From positions 124,001 to 188,000 of the forward strand of contig NZ_JBHTDD010000005.1 of the NCBI RefSeq assembly GCF_042666615.1: DNA of 64,000 nt, read 5' to 3'. Numbering within the stretch: position 1 is the stretch's first letter; every line of letters starts with the position of its first letter. This DNA is from KBS50 sp042666615. Lineage in GTDB: Bacteria > Actinomycetota > Actinomycetes > Mycobacteriales > Micromonosporaceae. This document shows positions 1 to 8,178 of the stretch, in pieces. The translations under genes were made by a program, and so were the position numbers. A model generated the notes under the pieces. That model was not told where the DNA came from. It saw only the letters and a list, made by a program, of their open reading frames with translations, and ran no database searches.

Positions 1-241
1 GCCCCTCGGCCTCGATCACCGCCGTCCGCTCCCGCCACCACTCGGGGGGCATTCCCCACTCGGTCACCGCCACCTCCGCCAGGGGCTTACCCGGGCTCGG
101 TGGGCCGTCCGGCTCCAGCAGGAAGCTGCGCCGACGCACCCGCACCTCGCCCGGTACGCGGGCGACCGCCGCGCTCAGCCGGCGGTGGCCGATCCAGCAC
201 CAGGGGCACCGCACGTCAGCCCACACGTCCACCGTGACCAT
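1..241 (-). CDS. DsbA-family (FrnE-like) oxidoreductase, N-terminal part
   Basis: This is the first 80 codons of a gene that runs off the left edge of the window. The start is the ATG whose complement ends at 241. Near the N-terminus the translation reads MVTVDVWADVRCPWCWIGHRRL: a beta strand followed by a CPWC redox motif, typical of FrnE-like DsbA-family dithiol oxidoreductases with a thioredoxin fold. No signal peptide is visible, so it is probably cytoplasmic. It is transcribed divergently from soxR across a near-consensus SoxR box (291-304), so control by SoxR is likely. The catalytic end and the total length cannot be seen. Confidence 0.8.
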   Translation of the reverse strand, partial: MVTVDVWADVRCPWCWIGHRRLSAAVARVPGEVRVRRRSFLLEPDGPPSPGKPLAEVAVTEWGMPPEWWRERTAVIEAEG

Positions 242-290
242 CAGGTTCCTCGCTCCCTCGTCAAGTTGAGTTCACGTAAAGTCGACTACA

Positions 291-304
291 TCAAGTCGAC
301 TTGA
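291..304. promoter_or_regulatory. SoxR box (perfect 14-bp palindrome)
   Basis: TCAAGTCGACTTGA is a perfect palindrome. It differs from the TCAAGTTAACTTGA core of known SoxR sites only in the two central base pairs. It lies between the divergent DsbA-like gene and soxR, where a SoxR operator would be expected. A second short palindrome, TTGACGTCAA, overlaps at 301-310. Confidence 0.8.
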
Positions 305-337
305 CGTCAACCCTCATGCCGGGAGAGAGCCGAACCG

Positions 338-787
338 ATGCCGCAGATCCCCAAGGACGTCCTCTGGCTCAAGCCGGGACAGGTCGCCGAGCGGGCCGGA
401 GTGGCCGTCTCGACCCTGCACTACTACGAGAGCCTCGGCCTGATCCACAGTCGACGGACGGGTGGCAACCGGCGTGAGTACCGCCGCGACACGCTGCGTG
501 TCCTGGCGTTCATCCGGGCCTCGCAGCGGGTCGGGGTGAGTCTCGATCGGATCAAGGCGGCGCTCGACGAACTGCCCCGTGACGGCCTGCCGACGAAGCG
601 GGACTGGGCCCGGATCTCACGAGAGTGGCAGGACGACCTCAACGAGCGGATCGAGTTCCTCATCGGGTTGCGGGATCGCTTCTCCAGTTGCATCGGCTGC
701 GGCTGCCTGTCCCTGAAGTCCTGCCCCTACTCCAACCCGGACGACATCCTCGGCGCCGATGGCCAGGGCGCGCGCCGTCTCCGCTGA
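338..787 (+). CDS. soxR: redox-sensing MerR-family regulator SoxR
   Basis: A 149-residue protein, the usual SoxR length. The MerR winged helix-turn-helix occupies roughly residues 10-80 (GQVAERAGVAVSTLHYYESL) and is followed by the dimerisation helix. The SoxR [2Fe-2S] signature CX2CXCX5C is complete, with Cys118, Cys121, Cys123 and Cys129. In actinobacteria SoxR responds mostly to redox-active small molecules rather than superoxide alone and controls a small set of oxidoreductases. Here the likely targets are itself and the divergent DsbA-like gene, through the palindrome at 291-304. The ATG start gives the canonical N-terminus. Confidence 0.95.
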   Translation: MPQIPKDVLWLKPGQVAERAGVAVSTLHYYESLGLIHSRRTGGNRREYRRDTLRVLAFIRASQRVGVSLDRIKAALDELPRDGLPTKRDWARISREWQDDLNERIEFLIGLRDRFSSCIGCGCLSLKSCPYSNPDDILGADGQGARRLR

Positions 788-1326
788 GCGCGGTAGTCTT
801 GGGGGTTGCGCATCGGTGAGGCTCCCTTGCCAGGGGTGGCACGATGCCAGGTCCGGCATCGACTCCAGAGCGTACTCACCTCCGGCGATCTGGCAGGGTC
901 GTGGCTGCTGGGCGGGCTGGCGGGATCACCGACTCATCGAACCCTGAATGTTCGTTTACTCAATGTGATGGAGGCGTGCGTCCGCCTACCGTCTTCTGCC
1001 GTCCTTTGCGCTGCTGTAGCCCACGCAACAGCTACTTAGAGCGACCCAACTGCCGATTCACAAGAATCGGCCGCGGACAATAATGTGAGCTTGGTGCTGG
1101 TGTTGCGTGGGCTACAGCAGCGCAAAGGGCGACCGAGACCCGAGGCGAGGACCGATTCACCGTCACGCAACGTATATCCGGGAAGATTTGACGCTATCGT
1201 TACCCTGCGTGAAGATTAGTGGCCCCCGTAAGGACGAGCCAGCCCACAGCACGGTCTCGCGGCAAAGTCCTGCCGCCTTCGCCGAACGCCGCCGCTGCGG
1301 AGCGGCGGCAGCGACGAGGGACGCCG
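788..1326. other. convergent intergenic region with long inverted repeat
   Basis: 539 bases lie between the converging ends of soxR and the acyl-CoA ligase gene. I see no credible coding in any frame: the short open frames lack GC3 bias. The notable content is a perfect 28-bp inverted repeat (1003-1030 and 1101-1128), listed separately. Confidence 0.6.
1003..1128. repeat. 28-bp perfect inverted repeat with nested hairpin
   Basis: Arms 1003-1030 and 1101-1128 are exact reverse complements, beginning CCTTTGCGCTGC and ending GCAGCGCAAAGG. They enclose 70 bases that contain a second small hairpin (CCGATT...AATCGG, 1053-1070). There is no obvious target-site duplication and no T-run. It could be a bidirectional terminator between converging genes, a structured RNA, or a miniature mobile element. 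A similar arrangement occurs at 35438-35571. Confidence 0.7.
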
Positions 1327-2898
1327 TTACCTCGTCGGGCCGCCGTGCTGGCGGCGCAGTTCCGGGGTGAGCACCTTGCCGGTGGCGTTGCGCGGCAGAT
1401 ACGGCAGGAACACCACGTCCCGGGGCACCGAGAAGCGGGCCCGGTAGCGGCGGACGTACTCGCGCACCGCGTCCGGGTCGAGGGTCTCGCCGGGCCGCAG
1501 CACGAGGAAGGCGGCCAGCCGCTGGCCGTACCGCGCATCCGGTACGCCGATCACGGCGACCTCCCGCACCTGCGGCAGCCCGGCGAGCAGGTCCTCCACC
1601 TCGGCGGGGAACACGTTCTCGCCCCCCGAGACGATCATGTCGTCCTGTCGGCCGTCGACGAACAGCAGCCCGTCCGGGCCGAGATGGCCCAGGTCGCCGG
1701 TGTCCAGCAGCCCGTCGTGGCTCTGCCGCCCGCCGCCGGCGGTGTACCCCTCGAACAGCATCTCGTTGCCGACGAAGATCCGGCCGACCTGCCCGGGCGG
1801 CACCGGTTCGCCGTACCGGTCGAGGATGGCCAGCCTGGTGCCGTGTGGTGGGCGGCCGGCGGTGGTCGGTGCCCGGCGGAGGTCCGCCGGGGTGGCGATC
1901 GACGCCCAGGAGACCTCCGTCGATCCGTACAGGTTGTAGAGCACGTCGCCGAACCGGTCCATGAAACCGGTGGCCAGGGCGCCGGGCAGGGCCGAGCCGC
2001 TGACCGCCACCACCCTGAGTGGGGGACGCGCCGGCGGCGCCGCCTCCAGCAGTCGCTGCAGCATCACCGGTACGGCGAACAGCACGCCACACCGGTAGGT
2101 CTCTATGCCGCGCAGCGTGGCCACCGGGTCGAACCGGCGGTGCAGCACCACCGTGGCCCGCAGCGCGAAGGAGAGCTGCAGGGCCGCGTACCCCCAGGTG
2201 TGGAAGAGCGGCGCGGCGATGAAAACCCGGTCGTGGCAGTGCACCGGGATGCGGTCGATGATGGACACCAGCGGCCCGAAGCCGGTGGGGGTGCGCCGCC
2301 GGGCGCCCTTCGGTGTGCCGGTGGTGCCGGAGGTGAGCACGATGGTCCGGCCGTCCCGGGATGGTGGGGTGAGCACGGCCGGCGGGGCCGTGGCGATCAG
2401 CCGTTCCTGGCGCCGCTCTTCGATCCGCGCGACGGCCGGTGGCAGCGCCGCCACCAGTTCGGCGAATTCGGCGTCGTGCAGCAGGACGCGCAGCTCCTGC
2501 TCCCGCGCGACGGTGACCAACTGCGGACCGGACAGGCCGGTGTTGACCAGGACCGGGTCGGCACCGAGCAGGGCCGTGGCCACCGTGGCCTCGATCATTC
2601 CGGCGTGGTTGCGGCAGAGCACCCCGACCCGGTGGCCCGGCTCGATGCCGTGGCTGCCACGCAGCGCCTTGGCCAGGCGTTCGCACCGGTCGAGCAGCTC
2701 CTGGTAGCTGATCTCGCCCCGATGGTCGTCGATGATCGCCGTACGGTCCGGGTCGCGGGCGGTGGCCTGGCGCAACTCCCCGGCGAGGCTCCAGCCCCAG
2801 GTGCGCAGCGCGGCGAGTTGGGCGGCGATCCGGACCGGCGAACCGGGGCTGAGCAGGCCGCGGCGGGTCAGGGTGGCGACGACGAACGGCAGCTCCAC
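1327..2898 (-). CDS. acyl-CoA synthetase / AMP-dependent ligase (FadD-like)
   Basis: A 523-residue member of the ANL superfamily that would activate a carboxylic acid to its acyl-CoA through an acyl-adenylate. The AMP-binding P-loop TSGTTGTPKG is at about residues 189-198, followed by YGSTEVS, the TGD/GR.DD hinge motif and a C-terminal RNATGKVL containing the catalytic lysine. The start is GTG at 2898 with GAGAGGG upstream. It is the last gene of a minus-strand operon with SCP2 and acyl-CoA dehydrogenase genes, only 12 bases after the latter. Together these suggest fatty-acid or sterol side-chain degradation. The substrate cannot be assigned. Confidence 0.9.
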   Translation of the reverse strand: MELPFVVATLTRRGLLSPGSPVRIAAQLAALRTWGWSLAGELRQATARDPDRTAIIDDHRGEISYQELLDRCERLAKALRGSHGIEPGHRVGVLCRNHAGMIEATVATALLGADPVLVNTGLSGPQLVTVAREQELRVLLHDAEFAELVAALPPAVARIEERRQERLIATAPPAVLTPPSRDGRTIVLTSGTTGTPKGARRRTPTGFGPLVSIIDRIPVHCHDRVFIAAPLFHTWGYAALQLSFALRATVVLHRRFDPVATLRGIETYRCGVLFAVPVMLQRLLEAAPPARPPLRVVAVSGSALPGALATGFMDRFGDVLYNLYGSTEVSWASIATPADLRRAPTTAGRPPHGTRLAILDRYGEPVPPGQVGRIFVGNEMLFEGYTAGGGRQSHDGLLDTGDLGHLGPDGLLFVDGRQDDMIVSGGENVFPAEVEDLLAGLPQVREVAVIGVPDARYGQRLAAFLVLRPGETLDPDAVREYVRRYRARFSVPRDVVFLPYLPRNATGKVLTPELRRQHGGPTR

Positions 2899-2910
2899 CG
2901 GTGCCCTCTC

Positions 2911-4122
2911 CTACAAACGGTGGCCCGAGATGGCGCGGGCGATCACCAGGCGCTGGATCTCCGACGTGCCCTCGAAGATGGTGTAGATCTTGGCGTCGCG
3001 GTACCAGCGTTCGACGGGGTGTTCGCGCAGGAACCCGGCTCCGCCCAGGATCTGCACCGCCTTCTCGGTGACCGAGACGGCCACCTCGCCGGCCTTGAGC
3101 TTGGACATCGAGCCCTCCCCGGCGGTGAACGGCCGGTTGTTGCGGCCCATCCAGGAGGCCCGCCAGACCAGCAGCCGGGCGGCGTCGATCTCCGTCTTCA
3201 TGTCGGCGAGCGCGAACGCCACGGCCTGGTTCTCGACGATCGGCCGGCCGAACTGCACCCGGCTCTTCGCGTAGTCGAGCGCGTACTCGTACGCGGCCCG
3301 GGCAACGCCGATCGCCTGGGCCCCGACCGTCGGCCGGGTCATCTCGAAGGTCCGCATCGCCGCCTGGGTGGCGGCCCGCTTACCGGTTCGGGCCCGGTCC
3401 AGGCGTTCCAGCAACGCGTCCCGGCCACCGAGCAGGCAGCGTCCGGGCACCCGTACCTCATCGAGGAAGACGTCGGCGGTATGCGAGGCGCGGAGGCCGA
3501 GCTTGGCCAGTTTGCGGGTGGTGGCCAGGCCCGCGGTTCCCGGCGGCACCACGAACGCGGCCTGGCCTCGGGAGCCGAGGGCCGGATCCACCACCGCCGT
3601 GACCACGTGTACGCCGGCGATGCCGCCGTTCGTGGCGTACGCCTTCTGCCCGGTCAGCACCCACTCGTCGGCGGCCTCGTCGTGGACGGCGCGCGTGCGC
3701 ATGGCTCCCACGTCGGACCCGGCCTCGGGTTCGGTGCTGCAGAACGCGGCGACGGCGGGTTCGTCCGGTGTGCCGAAGCACTGCGGCACCCATTCCACGA
3801 GCTGGTCCGGGGTGCCCGCGCCGTAGATGGCGGCCACCGCGAGGGAGGTGCCGAAGATGCTCAGCCCGATGCCGGCGTCACCCCAGAAGAGTTCCTCGCT
3901 GGCGATCGGCAACGACAGCCCGGCGGGGTCGGCCCAGCAGTTGGCGAGGAACTCGAAGCCGTACAATCCGATCTTGGCGGCCTCCTGGATGACGGGCCAC
4001 GGAGTCTCCTCGCGGGCGTCCCACTCAGCCGCGGCCGGGCGCACGACCTCGGTGGCGAAGCCGTGCACCCAGTCCCGCAGGTCCCGCTGTTCCTCGGTCA
4101 GGTCGAGCGAGAACTCGGCCAT
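2911..4122 (-). CDS. acyl-CoA dehydrogenase
   Basis: A 403-residue FAD-dependent acyl-CoA dehydrogenase catalysing alpha,beta-dehydrogenation of acyl-CoA. The N-terminal helical domain is followed by the beta domain (AFCSTEPEAGSD, FAD contact) and the C-terminal helical domain (SRVQFGRPI, QILGGAGFLREHPVERWYRD). The catalytic base lies in IFEGTSEIQ, with Glu at about 384, the position used by short/medium-chain enzymes. Its ATG lies two bases after the stop of the SCP2 gene, so the two are translationally coupled. It probably works with the ligase downstream. Confidence 0.93.
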   Translation of the reverse strand: MAEFSLDLTEEQRDLRDWVHGFATEVVRPAAAEWDAREETPWPVIQEAAKIGLYGFEFLANCWADPAGLSLPIASEELFWGDAGIGLSIFGTSLAVAAIYGAGTPDQLVEWVPQCFGTPDEPAVAAFCSTEPEAGSDVGAMRTRAVHDEAADEWVLTGQKAYATNGGIAGVHVVTAVVDPALGSRGQAAFVVPPGTAGLATTRKLAKLGLRASHTADVFLDEVRVPGRCLLGGRDALLERLDRARTGKRAATQAAMRTFEMTRPTVGAQAIGVARAAYEYALDYAKSRVQFGRPIVENQAVAFALADMKTEIDAARLLVWRASWMGRNNRPFTAGEGSMSKLKAGEVAVSVTEKAVQILGGAGFLREHPVERWYRDAKIYTIFEGTSEIQRLVIARAISGHRL

Positions 4123-4124
4123 GG

Positions 4125-4577
4125 TCAGGCCTTGGGGATGTCGAACAGGTTGGCGATGTTGGCGGCCAGGCCCAGGTCTCCCTTGGCCTTCAGCTTGCCG
4201 GACATGAACATCATGACCGGGTTGCCGCTACCAGAGACGATCTTGAGGAATTCCACCGGGCCCATCGTGAGGCTCAGCTTCGGGTCCCGCTGCGGCGTCT
4301 CCGAGACGGTGCAGGTGCCGTTCTCGATGACCACCTCGTAGGTGTCGGTGCCGCCGTCCGGGCGACCGGTGATGCCCCAGTGGATGACGGCGTTGGTGGA
4401 GCCGGCGCGGTCCGCCCGGAACAGGGCCGGCATCCGGCCGAAGACCTCGTTGAGGATCTTGCCGCGGGCATCGCTCTGCATGATCTCGGCGAGTTTCGCG
4501 TCCGGGGTGGACTTGACGAGCTGGGCGAACTCCTTGGGGCCGACCGAGGCGAAGTTGGCCGGATCGAAGTCGGTCAT
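4125..4577 (-). CDS. SCP2 sterol-binding domain protein
   Basis: A 150-residue stand-alone SCP2-like protein. The fold is suggested by the ADRAGSTNAVIHWGI strand pair, the LTMGPVEFLKIVSG helix and FMSGKLKAKGDLGLA near the C-terminus, all typical of bacterial SCP2 lipid carriers. It probably binds and presents acyl-CoA or a hydrophobic substrate to the enzymes encoded downstream. It is the first gene of the minus-strand operon SCP2 - acyl-CoA dehydrogenase - ligase. A perfect inverted repeat just upstream (4606-4633) probably lets the divergent TetR protein repress this operon. Confidence 0.88.
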   Translation of the reverse strand: MTDFDPANFASVGPKEFAQLVKSTPDAKLAEIMQSDARGKILNEVFGRMPALFRADRAGSTNAVIHWGITGRPDGGTDTYEVVIENGTCTVSETPQRDPKLSLTMGPVEFLKIVSGSGNPVMMFMSGKLKAKGDLGLAANIANLFDIPKA

Positions 4578-4605
4578 CGTTGTACCTTCCGTACGCGAAC
4601 GTGGT

Positions 4606-4633
4606 TACTCGTGCGTAACCCTACGCACGAGTA
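4606..4633. promoter_or_regulatory. TetR-type operator (perfect 12-bp inverted repeat)
   Basis: TACTCGTGCGTA and TACGCACGAGTA are exact inverted repeats separated by ACCC. The site lies between the SCP2 operon (start 4577) and the divergent TetR gene (start 4637), almost touching the TetR start codon. Size and position fit a TetR autoregulatory operator. Confidence 0.8.
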
Positions 4634-4636
4634 GGT

Positions 4637-5305
4637 ATGCTGGCAAGGGTGCCGGCCACCTTCAAGCGATTGCCCCGCGCGCTCCGCGAGCAGCAGATGC
4701 TCGACGCGGCGGTCCGGGTCTTCTCCCGGCGTGGCTTCCACACCGCCAGCATGGACGAGATCGCCGACGTGGCGGGGATCAGCAAGCCCATGGTGTACGC
4801 CTACCTGGGCGCCAAGGAGGACCTGTTCATCGCCTGCCTGCACCGGGAGGGCACCCGACTCATGGAGGCGGTCGCCGCCGCCGTCGCCCCCGACCTGGCG
4901 CCCGACGAGCAACTCTGGCGCGGCCTGCGGGCGTTCTTCCGGTTCGTCGGAGCGCACCGGGACGGCTGGGCTGTGCTCTACCGGCAGGCCCGGGGCGAGC
5001 AGCCGTTCGCCGGCCAACTCGCCGAGATGCGGGCCCGGATGGTCGAGGTGGTGGCCGGGATGCTCCATCGGGCACTGGTCGCCCGCGGTCGCCCGGTGCC
5101 CGAGGACGACCTTGAGGTCATGGCCTACGCGCTGGTGGGGGCGACGGAGTCGATGGCCGACTGGTTGGCCGACCATCCGGACGCCGACCCGGAGTGGACC
5201 GCCACCCGGGTGATGAACGTGGCCTGGCTCGGTGCGGGTCAACTGATGGACGGTCAGTCCTGGCGGCCGACCGGCGCCAGCGGATCAGCTCGACCACAAG
5301 CGTGA
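4637..5305 (+). CDS. TetR-family regulator
   Basis: A 222-residue TetR regulator. The DNA-binding domain (about residues 8-55) contains AVRVFSRRGFHTASMDEIADVAGISKPMVYAYLGAKEDLF. The rest is the helical ligand-binding domain. It is divergent from the SCP2/acyl-CoA dehydrogenase/ligase operon across a perfect inverted repeat, so it probably represses that operon and itself, with an acyl-CoA as the likely inducer (inference). The ATG at 4637 lies four bases after the operator with no Shine-Dalgarno site, so GTG 4649 is an alternative start. The 3' end overlaps the converging DedA frame by 188 bases. Confidence 0.92.
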   Translation: MLARVPATFKRLPRALREQQMLDAAVRVFSRRGFHTASMDEIADVAGISKPMVYAYLGAKEDLFIACLHREGTRLMEAVAAAVAPDLAPDEQLWRGLRAFFRFVGAHRDGWAVLYRQARGEQPFAGQLAEMRARMVEVVAGMLHRALVARGRPVPEDDLEVMAYALVGATESMADWLADHPDADPEWTATRVMNVAWLGAGQLMDGQSWRPTGASGSARPQA

Positions 5306-5888
5306 CGCCGAGCGCGAGGCCGAGGCCCAGCAGCAGCCCCTTGAGCGGATCGCGCTCGAACGCCATCCCACCCAGATAACCGATCAGCGCGGAGTAGAGC
5401 CCCCAGCTGATCGCCGCGAGCGAGTCGACGAGGGCGAACGATCGCCACGGGTGCCGGATCGTGCCCAGGGTGAGGGTGACCGCGGTCCGGCCGCCGGGGA
5501 CGTACCGGGCGACCACCAGGATCAGCCCGCCGCGCACCGTGATGCCCCGTCGGGCCCGCTCGTAGGCAGTCCGTCGTCGACTGTCGGCGGGTAGCCGGTC
5601 GATCAACCGGGTTCCTCCCCACCGCCCGATCGCGTACGAGATGTGGTCACCGACGAACGCCCCGGCGGCGGCGACGCCGATCAGCGGCAGCAACTCGGGC
5701 TGACCGCTCGCCGCGAACACCCCCGCCGTGATCACCGCGGTTTCGCTCGGCACGGCCGGGAAGAAGCCGTCGATCACCGCGACCGCGAAGATGGCGGCGT
5801 AGACCCACGGCGAGCCCATCGTCTGGTGCAGCAGGTCGAGTACGGGTTCCATGATCTCGATCGTGGTGGACCCGGTGCGGCTGGACAT
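5118..5888 (-). CDS. DedA-family membrane protein
   Basis: A DedA/VTT-domain inner-membrane protein of the group that supports lipid translocation and envelope homeostasis. The domain is clear from about residue 15 to 200: FFPAVPSETAVITAGVFAA, GAFVGDHISYAIGRWGG, then VARYVPGGRTAVTLTLGT with the conserved R..PG.R, and several membrane helices. The last 55 or so residues are Arg/Pro/Ser-rich and encoded opposite the end of the TetR gene. They look like read-through rather than a conserved domain. GTG/ATG options exist at 5888 and 5852. The former has GAGGG upstream. Confidence 0.88.
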   Translation of the reverse strand: MSSRTGSTTIEIMEPVLDLLHQTMGSPWVYAAIFAVAVIDGFFPAVPSETAVITAGVFAASGQPELLPLIGVAAAGAFVGDHISYAIGRWGGTRLIDRLPADSRRRTAYERARRGITVRGGLILVVARYVPGGRTAVTLTLGTIRHPWRSFALVDSLAAISWGLYSALIGYLGGMAFERDPLKGLLLGLGLALGVTLVVELIRWRRSAARTDRPSVDPHRARPRSSPGWRSTPGRRPDGRPTSRPSTPSPPPARRP

Positions 5889-5976
5889 CGGCCCTCGGTC
5901 AGCCGCCGGCCCCGACTTAAGTAGGGCCCGACCCTGGCCACCGTCGGGGTGCGTCCCTGACTCCTATCCTCGACGC

Positions 5977-6662
5977 ATGACCCTCGGCAGGCTGCGGACG
6001 CCGGCACTCGCCTGGCAACCCCACCTGCTCGCCGTGACGCTCGCCGCCCTCGTCTGGTTCGCCGGCACGGGCGAGGCCGGGGTGGACTCGCGCTGGCCAC
6101 CCCTCGCCATCGTGCCCGTCGCGCTCGCCTCCGGCGCGGCGGCCTGGTCGGTCCGGAACCGCCGCTGGCCGCTGTTCACCATGGCGGCCGTCGGCTGGCT
6201 CGGGATGGCGGCCTGGCCGGCGCCGGTGGTGGCCTCGTACTACGCCGCCACCCGGCTGTCTCGCAGGCACCTCGTCGGTTACCTGGTCGGGGCGTTCGTC
6301 GTTCTGCTCGCGCAGGTGACGGTCGCCGAAGCGGTCGGCGGCCGCGCACTCTGCCCGTGACCGTGCAGCGCACCATCTACCGGGTGGTCCAGGAGGCGTT
6401 GACCAACATGCGGAAACACGCCCCCCACACGGACGCCACGATCACTCTCCGCTATTTGGCCGGATCCGTCGGGGTGCGCGTACACAATGGTCCGTCCCCG
6501 GAGACGGACGGTGCCGGGACCACGGACCTGCCCGGAGCGGGCCTGGGGTTGGTCGGGCTACGGGAGCGGGTCGACCTGCTGGGCGGCCGGTTGGCCGCGG
6601 GGCCAGCCGAAGACGGCGGTTTCCTGGTGGAGGCCGAGCTGCCGGCGGGAGATCCGGCGTGA
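5977..6662 (+). pseudogene. NarL-type sensor histidine kinase, internally deleted and frameshifted
   Basis: The first open frame (5977-6360, 127 aa) encodes several membrane helices and ends in a stop. A second frame beginning at 6357 carries the HATPase part of a HisKA_3-type kinase: RTIYRVVQEALTNMRKHA (N box) and GAGLGLVGLRERVDLLGG (G box). The whole dimerisation/phosphoacceptor region that should lie between them is missing, including the HDxxxH-type histidine motif, and the join is out of frame. The kinase therefore cannot autophosphorylate. The intact response regulator follows with a GTGA overlap, as in a normal kinase-regulator operon. Confidence 0.82.
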
Positions 6663-7312
6663 TCCGGGTCCTCATCGCTGACGACGAGCAGTTGGTCCGG
6701 ACCGGGCTCCGGCTGATCCTGGAGGCCGACCCGGGGCTCGCGGTGGTCGGCGAGGCGGCGGACGGGGCCGAAGCCGTACGCCAGACCGGCCGGCTCCGCC
6801 CGGACGTGGTGCTGCTGGACGTACGCATGCCACAGACCGACGGGCTGACCGCCGCGACAGAGATCGGTGCCCTGCCGGACCCGCCGGCCGTCATCATGCT
6901 GACCACCTTCGACCTGGACGAGTATGTCCACCGGACGCTGCGGGCCGGTGCCGTCGGGTTCCTGCTGAAGGACACGCCGCCGAAGGAACTGGCCATCGCC
7001 GTCCGGACCGTGGCGGCCGGCAACGCCATGCTGGCGCCGACGGTCACCCGCCGGTTGATCAGTTCGTTCGCCGAACGCGGCCCGGTCAGGCACGATGTCG
7101 CCCGTCGGCAACTCGACCGGCTCACCCCGCGGGAGCGGGCGGTGGTCCGTGAGGTGGGCCGCGGCCTCGCCAACGCGGAGATCGCCAGCCGGCTGACCAT
7201 GGGCGAAGCCACGGTCAAGGCGCACGTCAGCTCGGCCCTGGCCAAGCTCGACCTGACCAACCGCGTGCAGCTCGCACTACTCGTCCACGACGCCGACCTG
7301 GGGGAGAACTGA
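6659..7312 (+). CDS. NarL/FixJ-family response regulator
   Basis: A 217-residue two-component response regulator. The receiver domain (1-120) keeps the acidic pair IADDEQ, the phosphoacceptor Asp in VVLLDVRMP, the Thr in IMLTTFD and the Lys in FLLKDTPP. The C-terminal LuxR-type helix-turn-helix contains LTPRERAVVREVGRGLANAEIA. Start is GTG 6659, overlapping the stop of the kinase remnant. With its cognate kinase deleted it is probably an orphan, perhaps phosphorylated by another kinase or acting unphosphorylated. Confidence 0.94.
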   Translation: MIRVLIADDEQLVRTGLRLILEADPGLAVVGEAADGAEAVRQTGRLRPDVVLLDVRMPQTDGLTAATEIGALPDPPAVIMLTTFDLDEYVHRTLRAGAVGFLLKDTPPKELAIAVRTVAAGNAMLAPTVTRRLISSFAERGPVRHDVARRQLDRLTPRERAVVREVGRGLANAEIASRLTMGEATVKAHVSSALAKLDLTNRVQLALLVHDADLGEN

Positions 7313-7318
7313 CCGTCC

Positions 7319-8176
7319 TCAGACGGTTCCGGTGAGGTGGGGCTTGCCGGAGCGGGCGCTGTGCAGGGCGAACGACCAGCCGGCGTCGACCGCGTCCGCG
7401 CTGAACGCGACTGTGGACGGCAGCGGCAGCGGCAGTTTGAACGACACGTCCACCGTGTACGCGTCGGGCAGCCGCCCCTCCAGCGCCGCCAGGCAGCGGG
7501 CCTTGCTCCACATGCCATGCGCGATCGGGCGCGGGAAGCCGAGCAGCCGGGCGCCGAGTCGCGAGGTGTGGATCGGGTTGTGGTCGCCGGACACCTTCGC
7601 GTACTCCGGGCCGACTCGCGGCTCGACCCGCCAGTGCGCGGACGGGGCCGGCGGCGCCGGACGGTCGCCCCGGTCGCGCCGCTCGCCGCCGTTCGGGGTG
7701 CGCTCCTTGCTCAGATACGTCGACACGTCGCGCCACACCTCGACACCATCGACCGTGGCGGTGGCGATGACGTCGACCTGCCGTCCTCGCGGATGCGGGC
7801 GCAGGTCGGCGGCGCGGACCGACAGGTCGAGGCGGTCGCCCGCGTCGATCGGCTGGCGCACCGTGATCCGGTTGGTCAGGTGCACGAGGCCGACCATGGG
7901 AAACGGGAAGTCCGGCGCCGTCATCAGTCGCAGGGTCAACGGGAAGGCCAGCACGTGCGGGTACGTCACCGGCAGCGTGTCGGTGAGCCGGAACCCGCAG
8001 ACCCGGTCGTAGCGGGCCAGGTGGTCCCGGTCGACGGGCACGTCCCGCACGGTCAGTTCCACGTCGGGCAACTCGCCCGCGCGGCGGGCCCCGCCCAGCC
8101 CTGGAACCAGGGACAGCGCCGCCCGCCGGTAGAGCGGACCGGCGGCCGGCATCGCCGGCAACTCGACCACTGACAT
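7319..8176 (-). CDS. htdX: MaoC-like (R)-3-hydroxyacyl dehydratase (HtdX-like)
   Basis: A double-hotdog protein of about 285 residues. The hydratase-2 motif is in the second half: YAKVSGDHNPIHTSRLGARL then GFPRPIAHGMW, giving the Asp/His catalytic pair. It would interconvert (R)-3-hydroxyacyl and trans-2-enoyl thioesters. I start it at the ATG at 8176 (MSVVELPAM), two bases after the stop of the FabG4-like gene, so the two are coupled. The order MaoC-FabG4 divergent from a thiolase matches M. tuberculosis htdX-fabG4-fadA2 (Rv0241c-Rv0243, from memory), which supports the symbol. Confidence 0.85.
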   Translation of the reverse strand: MSVVELPAMPAAGPLYRRAALSLVPGLGGARRAGELPDVELTVRDVPVDRDHLARYDRVCGFRLTDTLPVTYPHVLAFPLTLRLMTAPDFPFPMVGLVHLTNRITVRQPIDAGDRLDLSVRAADLRPHPRGRQVDVIATATVDGVEVWRDVSTYLSKERTPNGGERRDRGDRPAPPAPSAHWRVEPRVGPEYAKVSGDHNPIHTSRLGARLLGFPRPIAHGMWSKARCLAALEGRLPDAYTVDVSFKLPLPLPSTVAFSADAVDAGWSFALHSARSGKPHLTGTV

Positions 8177-8178
8177 GT

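Noticed and set aside
1003..1128. Integron attC site
   Set aside because: The folded shape is suggestive, but the inverted arms lack the GTTRRRY/RYYYAAC core motifs and there is no integrase or cassette array.
1219..4341. 1040-codon plus-strand open frame over the acyl-CoA operon
   Set aside because: It is opposite the ligase, acyl-CoA dehydrogenase and SCP2 genes, which have clear motifs and operon spacing.
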